From NCBI GenBank assembly GCA_947630635.1, contig CANRIJ010000007.1:1-24530 (forward strand): 24,530 nt of DNA. Direction: 5' to 3'. Made by a program: the position numbers and the translations under genes. This DNA is from an uncultured Spirochaetaceae bacterium (GTDB lineage Bacteria > Spirochaetota > Spirochaetia > Sphaerochaetales > Sphaerochaetaceae). The notes below the pieces were generated by a model that made no database searches, was not told the DNA's origin, and saw nothing but the letters and a program-made list of their open reading frames with translations. Below are positions 14,386 through 22,543 of this stretch, piece by piece. The first letter of the stretch is position 1. Each line of letters begins with the position of its first letter.

Positions 14386-14911
14386 AGTGAGAAAGTCTCT
14401 TCTTCTTGTTCTCATATCATTTATAGCGCTTCTTCCGCTGAGTGCAGGCGATTATTTTGATATCGCTCTCACCTTTGGAGATATGACCTATAAGTGGTGG
14501 CCAAATGGAGTCAATGTAAACTATGGCATGAATATAGGGCTTACAAGCCATCTTGAGTTTGATCTATGGGTAACCTCCCAGTTAACCCCAGTTCCCTTTA
14601 AAGAGAATATTATAGGCGGGGAGTTTGACTATACGCTCTTGGGCAAGAGGAGCACAGCATCGCAGGTTGCGGGAGATGGGATTAATATGCTTGTCGGCTT
14701 TGGTGGGTTTTTCAATACAAAGACCTTTGGGGCAGGCCCCTTCTTCTCATTTACCCCACTTACTGTCGGAAGCCCAATTGGCGGAAAGAGAGAGAGACTC
14801 TTAAAGGTCTCTCTAGGATACGACTTTGTGAACTGGGACTTCTTTGTCGCTCTTGATCTTCTGAATTTGGACTTTTATGTCAGAGGAACCTATAGAGATT
14901 ACACTTTCTAG
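14378..14911 (+). CDS. Small exported protein, probable outer-membrane barrel, second of pair
   Basis: I chose ATG 14378 over an in-frame ATG at 14354, because GGAGG (14368-14372) lies five bases before it and the product then begins with a signal peptide (MTRVRKSLLLVLISFIALLP, cleavage near SAG). The mature part of the 177-residue protein has repeated amphipathic strands (IALTFGDMTYKWW, MNIGLTSHLEFDLWVTSQL, LKVSLGYDFVNWDFFVALDLL) and ends in Phe (YRDYTF), the C-terminal residue typical of BAM-inserted barrels. The family is unknown to me. It overlaps the preceding gene by eight bases, and its TAG stop directly abuts the stop codon of rpiB on the other strand. Its resemblance to the preceding protein is in type rather than clear sequence identity. 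Confidence 0.72.
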   Translation: MTRVRKSLLLVLISFIALLPLSAGDYFDIALTFGDMTYKWWPNGVNVNYGMNIGLTSHLEFDLWVTSQLTPVPFKENIIGGEFDYTLLGKRSTASQVAGDGINMLVGFGGFFNTKTFGAGPFFSFTPLTVGSPIGGKRERLLKVSLGYDFVNWDFFVALDLLNLDFYVRGTYRDYTF

Positions 14912-15352
14912 CTATTTGCCCTCGAGAGCCATGATTTTATCGACTCTCTTCTGATGTCTTCCGCCTTGGAATTCGGCATTCATAAACTCTGATAGCATAT
15001 CGCTGATTGTATCTCTGTATTCGATTCTTCCCCCGAATGCTATGAAGTTGGCATTATTGTGCTCTTTGGCCATTCTTGCAGCATATTTGTCCTCAGGAAG
15101 CGCACAGCGCACGCCCTTCATCTTATTTGCGGCAATAGAGATCCCGATTCCAGTGCCACATAAGAGTATTCCGAAGTCGTAGTCTCCCTTTCTGTATTCG
15201 ATGACGCACTTTTCTGCCATATCAGGATAGTCAACTGAATCCTCTGTTGCTGTACCGAGGTAGGTATAAGCAATTTTTTTTCGATCAAGGAACATTAAAA
15301 CTTCTTTTGCCTTATTAACTGCTGCATGGTCATTTGCTATAACTACTTTCAT
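14912..15352 (-). CDS. rpiB: Ribose-5-phosphate isomerase B
   Basis: The 146-residue protein matches the RpiB/LacAB family throughout: ANDHAA at the N-terminus (Asp8, His9), TEDSVDYPDMAEKC, LLCGTGIGISIAANK with the catalytic Cys65, VRCALPEDKYAARMAKEHNNAN, and GGRHQKRVDKI at the end. It interconverts ribose 5-phosphate and ribulose 5-phosphate in the pentose phosphate pathway. An allose-6-phosphate or LacAB-type sugar isomerase is the alternative, but the length and the catalytic Cys favour RpiB. It is transcribed alone; TATAAT lies eight bases before the ATG and no Shine-Dalgarno sequence is seen. The gene on its left runs towards it and the two stop codons are adjacent. Confidence 0.95.
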   Translation of the reverse strand: MKVVIANDHAAVNKAKEVLMFLDRKKIAYTYLGTATEDSVDYPDMAEKCVIEYRKGDYDFGILLCGTGIGISIAANKMKGVRCALPEDKYAARMAKEHNNANFIAFGGRIEYRDTISDMLSEFMNAEFQGGRHQKRVDKIMALEGK

Positions 15353-15360
15353 AGGTCACA

Positions 15361-15366
15361 ATTATA
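15361..15366 (-). promoter_or_regulatory. -10 box of rpiB, near-leaderless
   Basis: TATAAT on the minus strand lies eight bases before the rpiB ATG. No good -35 box is seen. It sits in the 44-base gap shared with the divergent pyrophosphatase gene, whose own -10 may be TATACT (15379-15384), so the two promoters are likely to compete. Confidence 0.45.
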
Positions 15367-15396
15367 ACGCTCATTTCATATACTGGTGGAGGAAAA

Positions 15397-17034
15397 ATGG
15401 CCATTATCTATGTAACCGGACACAGAAATCCAGACATGGATTCTATATGCTCAGCCTATTCATATGCTTTTTTGAAGAATCTTGTCGATAGGAAGAACAA
15501 ATATATTCCCGTGAGACTTGGATCTGCAAATAAGAATGCCAAGGAGCTCTTCTCAAGGCTGAATATAGAACTGCCTATGCTTTTAAAGGATGTGAAGCCT
15601 AAGGTCAGAGAGGTTGTGAAAAGGCCTCGATTCACTCTTAAGGAGAATGACTCGCTATATAGGGCAATTGGAATCTTCTCAAAGTATAAGGCAACAGTTC
15701 TCCCGGTATTTGATGAGTATGGCAAATACGCGTTTCTTCTAACAAGCGATGATATAAACGCATATTTTCTGAGAGAGAACAATGGAGAGAGACTGAAGTA
15801 CCAGATATATGAGAACCTTTTAGAGGAAGTTCTCAAGGGTTCTTTCTTAAAGCGTGGGGATAAAGGGGAGATATCTGCTCCGCTAATGGTAGGCGCAATG
15901 GAGTTCTCGCAGTTTGAGAGAAGGCTGAGACGTCTAAAGGAAAAACCAATTTTGGTTACTGGAATCAGGAAAGAGCATCTTAAGAAGGCCATCGAGGAGG
16001 GCGCTCCTGGAATAGTCATAACTGGATATGATCCCAAAAGAGGAGATATAGGAGTTGATTTCTCATCCTATGAGGGCTTTGTATTTATATCAAAGACCGA
16101 TACTGCTGAGACTATTAGGCTCCTAAGGCTTTCAACTCCAGTCAAGAGTCTTTTCAGGGAGGACTCTGTTGTTCCTGAGATTCAGGAGGATATGCTTTTT
16201 GATGAGGCCAAGGCAATACTCATGATGTCTGAGTATAGGGGGCTCTCTGTCTTCAGGGATAGGGAGTGGGTTGGCTTTGTAACTAGAAGATGCTTTTTGG
16301 AACGTCCAAAGCAGAAGCTGATACTGGTTGACCATAATGAGAGCGAGCAGAGCGTAATTGGTGTGGAGGATGCGGAGATTGTTGAGATAATTGACCATCA
16401 TAGGCTTGCTCCTCCCAGGATGAAGAGTCCGATTTACATATGCTCTGAGCCGTTGGGATCTACCTGTACGATAATCTATGAGCAGTTTAAGAAATATGGA
16501 CTGAAGCCTGACAAAAAGAGGGCAGAGGTGCTTATTTCCGGTCTTATCTCCGACACTGTTATGCTCAAGAGTCCTACAACTACAGCCTATGATAGGCATG
16601 TGGCAGAGAAGCTTCAGAAGAGGGCAGAGATTGAGGATCTTTCGAAGTTCTCAGAGGCGCTCTTCTCCTCTGGTACATCCCTATCGTCTCAAGATCCGAT
16701 TAGGGCTATCGAGAGCGATATGAAGACCTATTTTGAGCATGGAGTGAAATTCTCAATCAGCCAAATAGAGGTAACCTCTCTTGAGGAGACTCTCAAGCTA
16801 AGAGAGGTCTTCTTAAATGCTCTTAAGACTATCGAAAAGCGAGAGAATCTTGATTGGGCAATGCTTCTTGTGACGGATGTAATAAATGACGAGTCGCTTC
16901 TTCTTACAACTGGTTATGACAGAGAGGGAAGATTCTTCTGGGAGAGAGAGGATGAAAATACCTATAGTCTTCCAAAGGTCCTATCGAGAAAGAAGCAGCT
17001 TCTTCCAGAGATACTCAGGATACTTGAGGAGTAG
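15397..17034 (+). CDS. ppaC: Manganese-dependent inorganic pyrophosphatase with CBS and DRTGG domains
   Basis: The 545-residue protein is a family II (DHH) pyrophosphatase that hydrolyses PPi to phosphate. The DHH half starts with GHRNPDMDS (metal ligands His9, Asp13, Asp15) and resumes with VDHNE (Asp312) and IIDHHRL (Asp333-His335), followed by GSTCTIIYEQF; the C-terminal part is the DHHA2 domain. Between the two DHH segments (about residues 70-300) is a regulatory insert with two CBS motifs (around 75-130 and 250-295) and a DRTGG-like segment (VITGYDPKRGDIGVDFSSYEGFVFISK). In known CBS-pyrophosphatases this insert binds adenine nucleotides and tunes activity. GGAGG lies four bases before the ATG. 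The last 20 bases overlap the end of rel on the opposite strand. Confidence 0.93.
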   Translation: MAIIYVTGHRNPDMDSICSAYSYAFLKNLVDRKNKYIPVRLGSANKNAKELFSRLNIELPMLLKDVKPKVREVVKRPRFTLKENDSLYRAIGIFSKYKATVLPVFDEYGKYAFLLTSDDINAYFLRENNGERLKYQIYENLLEEVLKGSFLKRGDKGEISAPLMVGAMEFSQFERRLRRLKEKPILVTGIRKEHLKKAIEEGAPGIVITGYDPKRGDIGVDFSSYEGFVFISKTDTAETIRLLRLSTPVKSLFREDSVVPEIQEDMLFDEAKAILMMSEYRGLSVFRDREWVGFVTRRCFLERPKQKLILVDHNESEQSVIGVEDAEIVEIIDHHRLAPPRMKSPIYICSEPLGSTCTIIYEQFKKYGLKPDKKRAEVLISGLISDTVMLKSPTTTAYDRHVAEKLQKRAEIEDLSKFSEALFSSGTSLSSQDPIRAIESDMKTYFEHGVKFSISQIEVTSLEETLKLREVFLNALKTIEKRENLDWAMLLVTDVINDESLLLTTGYDREGRFFWEREDENTYSLPKVLSRKKQLLPEILRILEE

Positions 17035-19108
17035 GCTTCTTTGACTTCTTGTCGAAGGTATTTGCCTCTCCCTCGTTTTTGCTGGTTAGCTTAATAACCG
17101 ATGGGATGGTTCTGATTGTGGAGAGTGCCTTCTTTAGGGCCTCTTCGCTCTCGGCTGCAATCATGAAGTCTCCCACAAGCTTGTTGCCATCGGTGTCGAC
17201 TCTGCCTTTTTTGAGTTTTGCGCCATGCTTTTTGGCAGCGTTGTCAATCTCCCCGAAGAGATCTGCGTCCATTTTTGCTACTACAGTGAGTATCTTTGAG
17301 TAATCAGATCCAACCCATCTGACAGGGACAAGGCGGTCTTTAATGCCCTCCATGTGCTTTAGATTGGAGCAGTCCTTTCTGTGGATTATGTAGCCTCTGC
17401 CACGAGTTATATATGCAACCACATCATCGCCCTTCATCGGATTGCAGCACTTTGCAAAGGAGTGCATTATGTTTGTGTCTTCTCCGATTTGAATCGTTCC
17501 AGTTGGCTCCTTTGTTATGAATTTCAATGAGCCATTTACAATCTGGGCAGGAGTTGGTTTTTTATCTTCCTCTTTTTTCTTCTCTTCCTTTTTCTCCTCT
17601 TTTTTCGGGGCAGTTGGAAGATTTAGCGATGCATATTTTGCAAGCCAGGCTCTTATCTTCTTTTTGGCGCTGTTGGTCTTGGCATACTCGAGCCATTGAT
17701 GAGTCGGGTGGGCCGATGGGCTGGTGAGAATCTCGACTATCTGGGTATTTTGAAGCTCTTTGTTGAGTGGAAGAATATTTCCATCTGCTATTGCTCCAGA
17801 GCAGTGATTTCCAACCTCTGTATGCACTTTATAAGCAAAGTCCAGGGCAGTTGAGCCTATTGGGAGCTCAATTACGTGGCCCTGCGGAGTAAAGACTACG
17901 ATTGAGTCCTTCAAGAGCTCGTTCTTGATCTCATCCATGAAGTCTTCGCTCTGCTCAATCTCCCTAGACCAGGATTGGATCTTCTTGATGATCTTTGCGT
18001 AGTTGAGGCTATCCATGCTCTTCCAAGTGCCAGTCTCGCTTCCCGATGCCATTTTGTATGACCAGTGGGCTGCAACTCCCTCTTCTGCAGTCTTATGCAT
18101 CTCCTCGGTTCTTATTTGAATCTCAAGGTGTCTGGACTGCGGACCTAGAACGGTCGTGTGGAGAGACTGGTAGTTATTTGCCTTGGGCATCGCTATATAG
18201 TCTTTGAATCTTCCCTCAATAGGAATCCACATTGAGTGTATGATTCCAAGAATCGTATAGCACTCGATTGTTGTCTTGCAGATTATTCTTATTCCCAGAA
18301 TATCGAAAATCTCGTCGATTTCCTTCTTTCTCTTCTTGATTTTCTGGTAGATAGAGTAGGCGTGCTTCACTCTTCCCGAGATCTTTATGTCTGTGATTCC
18401 AGCCTTCTTGCACTCATCCTCAATCATCTTCGAGACTTGCTTTATGAAGGCGTTGTACTCGCTCTTTTTCTCAAGTAGGAATCCATTTATATAATCGTAG
18501 CTCTCTTTCTTGAGCGCCTTTAGCGATAGGTCTTCGAGCTCGCTTTTTAGAGTCTGCATTCCAAGAGAATCAGCAATCGGGGCGAATATATCGAGGCAGT
18601 CCTCAGCGAAGGCTCTCTTTCTCTCAGGAGAGAGGCCATCTATGGTTCTCATATTATGAAGCTTATCGGCAAGCTTTATGATGATTACCCTAAGATCCTT
18701 TCCCATTGCAAAGAACATCTTCTTGATTGTCTCTGCCTCCTGGATGGATTTATCGTGCGTGATCTTAGAGATCTTTGTTACGGCTTGGACCATATCAGAG
18801 ACCTCTTTTCCAAATGTCGAGGCTATCTCTTCCTCTGTGGCATCTGTGTCTTCAAGAGTGTCGTGGAGAAGGGCTGCAACAATTGCATCTGCATCCATGC
18901 CAAGTCCAATTAGGATCTCAGCAACTGCAATAGGGTGGGTTATATAGGGCTCTCCGGTTTTTCGCCTTTGAAGACCATGCTTACGAGAGGCATAGATTGC
19001 TGCAGCTGCTATCTTTGCCCTCTCCTCATCGTTGAAGCGATAGAGCTTTTGGAGAAATCTATCAATTAGGTCTTTGTTTGGTATGTCCTCTCTAAGATCT
19101 TCTTCCAT
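17015..19108 (-). CDS. rel: Bifunctional (p)ppGpp synthetase/hydrolase, Rel/SpoT family
   Basis: The 697-residue protein has the full RSH order. An N-terminal HD hydrolase domain carries GEPYITHPIAVAEIL and LLHDTLEDT (about His82-Asp83). The synthetase domain has GRVKHAYSIYQKI, EGRFKDYIAMPKANNYQSLHT and EIQIRTEEMHKTAEEGVAAHW. A TGS domain (VFTPQGHVIELPIGSTALDFAYKVH) follows, then a KKEEKKEEKKKEE linker, a Cys-containing segment (FAKCCNPMKGDD) and an ACT-like end. RFKD in the synthetase loop and the intact HD motif point to a two-way enzyme rather than E. coli RelA. It sets ppGpp levels in response to starvation at the ribosome. The start is ATG 19106-19108 or the TTG two codons upstream; both lie inside the end of prmC, so translation is coupled. 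It is the last gene of prfA-prmC-rel. Confidence 0.96.
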   Translation of the reverse strand: MEEDLREDIPNKDLIDRFLQKLYRFNDEERAKIAAAAIYASRKHGLQRRKTGEPYITHPIAVAEILIGLGMDADAIVAALLHDTLEDTDATEEEIASTFGKEVSDMVQAVTKISKITHDKSIQEAETIKKMFFAMGKDLRVIIIKLADKLHNMRTIDGLSPERKRAFAEDCLDIFAPIADSLGMQTLKSELEDLSLKALKKESYDYINGFLLEKKSEYNAFIKQVSKMIEDECKKAGITDIKISGRVKHAYSIYQKIKKRKKEIDEIFDILGIRIICKTTIECYTILGIIHSMWIPIEGRFKDYIAMPKANNYQSLHTTVLGPQSRHLEIQIRTEEMHKTAEEGVAAHWSYKMASGSETGTWKSMDSLNYAKIIKKIQSWSREIEQSEDFMDEIKNELLKDSIVVFTPQGHVIELPIGSTALDFAYKVHTEVGNHCSGAIADGNILPLNKELQNTQIVEILTSPSAHPTHQWLEYAKTNSAKKKIRAWLAKYASLNLPTAPKKEEKKEEKKKEEDKKPTPAQIVNGSLKFITKEPTGTIQIGEDTNIMHSFAKCCNPMKGDDVVAYITRGRGYIIHRKDCSNLKHMEGIKDRLVPVRWVGSDYSKILTVVAKMDADLFGEIDNAAKKHGAKLKKGRVDTDGNKLVGDFMIAAESEEALKKALSTIRTIPSVIKLTSKNEGEANTFDKKSKKPTPQVS

Positions 19109-19925
19109 ATACAACTCGCTCGAGTCCGGCTAAATCCTTTTTTATGCCTATGTCTCTAAAGCCCTCTTTTTCAAAGAGTCTAACACAAAGACCTATCTGT
19201 CGATAGTCAGCCTCCAAAAGAAGATAGCCGTTCTCTTTTAGGTGGCTAGGTGCCTCTTTTATGATTCTTCTTATGATGCCAAGCCCATCGCCCTCTCCTC
19301 CTAAAAGCGCCTCTCTTGGCTCTTTTTTGACCTCAGGAGAGGCTATCTCAATCCATTCTTCGGTCAGGTATGGTGGGTTCGAGACAATAAGGTCGAAAAT
19401 CTTATCCTTCCAAGGCTCAAAGAGGTCTCCAATTCTGGAAATTGGCTTAAAGCCAGTGTTCTTTATGTAGTTCTTTCTTGCTATCTCAATGGCCTTTTCT
19501 GATATATCGCTAAAGGAAACCTGAGTCTTCATCTCATAGGAGAGCGCTGTCGCAATTGCCCCAGATCCGGTGCAGAGATCGAGTATTTTTGGATTTTCGA
19601 GCTCTTTTGCCTTTAAGAGCGCTGTCTCTACAAGAGTCTCGGTGTCTGGGCGTGGGATGAGAACATTCTCATCCACGTAGAAAGAAAGGCCCCAGAACTC
19701 CTTCTCATTTAGAATGTATGCCGATGGTTCGCCCATAAGTCTTCTCTTTAATAGAGAGATTGCAAGCTCAGTGCTCTTTTCGTCTATCTCGTCTTCTGCT
19801 TTTAGAATCTGTTCCTCTTTTGAGAGGTTGGTTGCCCTTTCGATTATCAGAGCAACCTCTAGGTTTTTAAGCTCAAGACTCTTTGCTCTATCAAGAAGAT
19901 GCTTTTTGAGCTCTCTTAGTCTCAT
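19092..19925 (-). CDS. prmC: Release factor glutamine methyltransferase
   Basis: This 277-residue SAM-dependent methyltransferase methylates the glutamine of the GGQ motif in release factors. It has the N-terminal helical region, the GEPSAYILNEKEFWGL segment that binds the release factor in the family, PRPDTETLVE, the SAM-binding motif LDLCTGSGAIA (116-125) and the catalytic NPPY at 183-186. The length matches PrmC/HemK. Its ATG overlaps the prfA stop by four bases (ATGA), so enzyme and substrate are translated together. Its own end overlaps the start of rel. Confidence 0.97.
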   Translation of the reverse strand: MRLRELKKHLLDRAKSLELKNLEVALIIERATNLSKEEQILKAEDEIDEKSTELAISLLKRRLMGEPSAYILNEKEFWGLSFYVDENVLIPRPDTETLVETALLKAKELENPKILDLCTGSGAIATALSYEMKTQVSFSDISEKAIEIARKNYIKNTGFKPISRIGDLFEPWKDKIFDLIVSNPPYLTEEWIEIASPEVKKEPREALLGGEGDGLGIIRRIIKEAPSHLKENGYLLLEADYRQIGLCVRLFEKEGFRDIGIKKDLAGLERVVYGRRS

Positions 19926-20986
19926 GCCTCTTTAAGGGCCTCTTCTCCTGCCTTGATCTTAAGTGCTTCCACAAATTCATCGAGGTCCCCATTCATGACG
20001 CCCTCAAGGTTATATGAGGTTAGATTTATCCTGTGGTCTGTGACTCTGTTTTGAGGGAAGTTATAGGTTCTGATTCTCTCAGATCTGTCCCCGGATCCAA
20101 CCATTGAGCGCCTTGCATCTGAGCGTTCTTTGGCCTTCTTTTCCTCTTCCATTTCGTAGAGTCTGGATCTGAGGATCTTCATGGCCTTGTTCTTGTTCTT
20201 AAGCTGTGATTTCTCATCTTGCTGCATTACAACAATCCCAGTTGGAAGGTGAGTGATTCTCACGGCAGAGTCGGTTGTATTGACGCACTGTCCGCCTGGG
20301 CCGCCGGCTCTCATGACTTCGATCTTCAAGTCTTTCTCGTTGATCTCGATATCGGTCTCTTCTGCCTCAGGGAGAACTGCTACGGTTATGGCAGAAGTGT
20401 GGATTCTGCCGCTTGACTCGGTCTCTGGGACTCTTTGGACTCTATGGACTCCAGACTCATATCTCATGCTTCCATAGACGTCTTTTCCAGATATTGATAG
20501 GACTATTTCCTTATAGCCGCCGATTCCAGTCTCATTGGAGTTCAGAATCTCTATTTTCCATCTCATTTTCTCGGCGTAGTGTGTATACATTCTGTAGATA
20601 TCTGCTGCAAATAGAGCTGCCTCATCACCACCGGTCCCAGCTCTTATTTCCATTATTATGTTCTTTCCTTCAAGTGGGTCTGGTGGAATCAATAGGATTT
20701 TGAGGGCCTTCTCTGTATTCTCGATTTTGCCCTCAAGCTCGCCAATCTCTTCTTTGGCCATCTCCAAGAGCTCCTGGTCGCTCTCGCTGCGACTTAGTTC
20801 CTTTGCATCCTTGAGCTCTTTATCGAGGTCTTCTAGCTCTTCGAGCTTTTCTACTATAGGTGCGAGGTGGCTCCTTTCCTGCATAAGCTCCTTATAGAGC
20901 TTCATGTTTGACAGAGTCTCCTCAGATGAGAGTCTTTTGTCCAATTCTTCTAGCTGCGTTCTATAGCCGGGAAGTTTTTCAAGCAT
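19922..20986 (-). CDS. prfA: Peptide chain release factor 1
   Basis: The 354-residue protein is RF1, which reads UAA and UAG. It has the P-x-T anticodon-like tripeptide as PET (187-189, in RVPETESSGRIHTS), the catalytic GGQ at 231-233 (RAGGPGGQCVNTTDSAVR), and the RAGTGGDEAALFA segment. RF2 would carry SPF instead of P-x-T. The residue after GGQ is Cys, where His is most common. The gene heads an operon with prmC and rel. A TATAAT lies only six bases before the ATG, with no Shine-Dalgarno sequence, so the mRNA is predicted to begin at or next to the start codon. Confidence 0.97.
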   Translation of the reverse strand: MLEKLPGYRTQLEELDKRLSSEETLSNMKLYKELMQERSHLAPIVEKLEELEDLDKELKDAKELSRSESDQELLEMAKEEIGELEGKIENTEKALKILLIPPDPLEGKNIIMEIRAGTGGDEAALFAADIYRMYTHYAEKMRWKIEILNSNETGIGGYKEIVLSISGKDVYGSMRYESGVHRVQRVPETESSGRIHTSAITVAVLPEAEETDIEINEKDLKIEVMRAGGPGGQCVNTTDSAVRITHLPTGIVVMQQDEKSQLKNKNKAMKILRSRLYEMEEEKKAKERSDARRSMVGSGDRSERIRTYNFPQNRVTDHRINLTSYNLEGVMNGDLDEFVEALKIKAGEEALKEA

Positions 20987-20992
20987 GGTGTG

Positions 20993-21020
20993 ATTATACC
21001 TATTTGTCTCTCTTTGATAA
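20993..21020 (-). promoter_or_regulatory. Leaderless-type promoter of prfA-prmC-rel
   Basis: On the minus strand, perfect TATAAT (20993-20998) is followed by CACACC and the ATG. TTATCA (21015-21020), 16 bases upstream, is a possible -35 box. The promoter lies within the 35-base gap after exonuclease I, so prfA may also receive read-through from that gene. Confidence 0.6.
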
Positions 21021-21021
21021 A

Positions 21022-22425
21022 TTAGGAGAGCACTTTGTCCTTAAGTGCCTTGCCGTACTTCTTAAGCTCGATGAAAGTAATTTTGTCCTCTGCAGTTGTA
21101 TCAACAGAGTCTATCAGCTCATCGAGTTTTCTCATGTACCTGTCTATGCTATATCCATCCTCTGTTATTGGGATGAGAAGGCGTTTTGAGCAGAAGTTCT
21201 TCCACTTATCAAGCTCTTCTTTCTCAAGGGACTCGGGGTGATTTCTGCACACTTGTCTCCATAAGAGCGCATGGTATGAATCGTTGTCAAAGAGAAACTC
21301 CTTTGTGTTGAGCTTTTCCTTTGGAGACATTGCCCTTATTCTCTCTAGAGTCGCCTTATCTCGCTTAGTGATAAACGATGAGTAGATTTTCAGATCCACA
21401 TCGCTCTTATTTGAGTCTTGTTTCTCTTCCAGCGCCTGAACTTTGAGAGAGTAGTAGTCAAATGGATTCTTTTTCAGAATCTCATCTCTTTTGCTGATTA
21501 TCTCCTCTTTTGAGAAGCCAAGGCGTCTCTCGCTCTCTTTTGTCAGTACCTTTATTGGAGCAATAAAGGGACAGCGATTTATTGATATCTTTACGATTCC
21601 AGACTTCTCATAGTCATATAGGTCCATCTCCTCAGGTGCTTCTTTTAAAAGGTCGAAGGCATAGAGCTCTGTTGGGCGCTCCTTGTTGTAAAAAAGGGGC
21701 ATCATAGGGTGGGTGTTTCCACGCTCTGAGGAGAATTTGGAAGAGGTGTAGAGAAATGGAGTGTGCTTCTTCTCGTCAATTAGGCTTGCGATCTTGATCT
21801 TTCCTCTATGCTCTAGGGCAAAATCCCATAGTTGGCGCTGCTTTTCTCTTATTAGTTTTGCCACGCTTATTGTTGCCCTTACATCCGATAGCGCATCATG
21901 GGCATCTATGTGCTCTATGTTGTTTTCCTTAGTGAGATCTGTGAGCTTAAATGAGGTTCTTCCCGTCTCGGGGTTCTTTATATCGAATACGATTCCATTG
22001 GGCCTAAGGTCTCTTGTGGCTCTTACAAGGTCAATAATGTCGTATCTTGAGCAGCCATTCATGTACTCTCTTTCATATGGGTCATATAGATTTCTGTAGA
22101 GCGTGTTCCTGATAAACTCATCGTCAAAAGCGACTGAGTTGTAGCCCAGTGTGATAGTATCCTCTACTAGCATCTCATTTCTTATTCTCTTGATGAATTC
22201 CTCTTCAATTAACCCGTTTCTGTTTGCAAACTGGGGTGTGATATGCGTGATTTTGCAGCTCTCTGGGTTGGGTAGATAGTCAGGGGTGAGCTTTGAGTAG
22301 AGTACTATCGGCTTTGATACTGCATTGAAATCCATATCGGTGCGGATTGCTGCAAATTGGGCTATCCTGTCATATTTGCTGTTGGTTCCGAAGGTCTCAA
22401 GGTCATACCAAAGAAGAGTTTTCAC
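21022..22425 (-). CDS. sbcB: Exodeoxyribonuclease I
   Basis: The 467-residue protein matches exonuclease I, the single-strand DNA 3'-5' exonuclease of recombination and repair. Its DEDDh active site is complete and placed as in E. coli ExoI: Asp8 and Glu10 (YDLETFG), the FDDEF aspartates at 101-102, and His176 and Asp181 (HDALSDVRAT). The remaining two thirds (for example HRGKIKIASLIDEKKHTPFLYTS) follow the SH3-like and helical C-terminal domains of ExoI, and the length is close to the usual 475. The start is a GTG at 22423-22425, since no ATG precedes the conserved LLWYDLETFG. GATAAT lies eight bases before it. prfA follows 35 bases downstream on the same strand. Confidence 0.92.
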   Translation of the reverse strand: MKTLLWYDLETFGTNSKYDRIAQFAAIRTDMDFNAVSKPIVLYSKLTPDYLPNPESCKITHITPQFANRNGLIEEEFIKRIRNEMLVEDTITLGYNSVAFDDEFIRNTLYRNLYDPYEREYMNGCSRYDIIDLVRATRDLRPNGIVFDIKNPETGRTSFKLTDLTKENNIEHIDAHDALSDVRATISVAKLIREKQRQLWDFALEHRGKIKIASLIDEKKHTPFLYTSSKFSSERGNTHPMMPLFYNKERPTELYAFDLLKEAPEEMDLYDYEKSGIVKISINRCPFIAPIKVLTKESERRLGFSKEEIISKRDEILKKNPFDYYSLKVQALEEKQDSNKSDVDLKIYSSFITKRDKATLERIRAMSPKEKLNTKEFLFDNDSYHALLWRQVCRNHPESLEKEELDKWKNFCSKRLLIPITEDGYSIDRYMRKLDELIDSVDTTAEDKITFIELKKYGKALKDKVLS

Positions 22426-22433
22426 CCTTTGAT

Positions 22434-22442
22434 ATTATCACA
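22434..22442 (-). promoter_or_regulatory. Extended -10 promoter of exonuclease I
   Basis: TGTGATAAT on the minus strand is an extended -10 box ending eight bases before the GTG start. The 16 bases TGTGATAATATCAAAG (22427-22442) are identical to the sequence at the tRNA-Arg promoter (5760-5775). No clear -35 box is seen. Confidence 0.45.
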
Positions 22443-22507
22443 GATTGCCGAAAAGCTATTTAATTTCACACTAGCTTTATTTTGCCCTCTGTATGGAATT
22501 CAATGAT

Positions 22508-22536
22508 TTGCTCACATTAAGGCGCTTTGTTACTAT
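22508..22536 (+). promoter_or_regulatory. Leaderless-type promoter of the exported protein-hexokinase operon
   Basis: TTGCTC (22508-22513) and TACTAT (22531-22536) are 17 bases apart, and the ATG at 22544 follows seven bases after the -10 box with no Shine-Dalgarno sequence. It is divergent from the exonuclease I promoter. Confidence 0.55.
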
Positions 22537-22543
22537 TTTTAAT

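Noticed and set aside
15456..16037. Minus-strand 193-codon open frame inside the pyrophosphatase gene
   Set aside because: Fully antisense to the N-terminal DHH and CBS region; low-complexity Ser/Leu/Phe composition typical of a shadow frame.
16132..16599. Minus-strand open frame inside the pyrophosphatase gene
   Set aside because: Antisense to the well-supported DHH region, with no motif or start signal.
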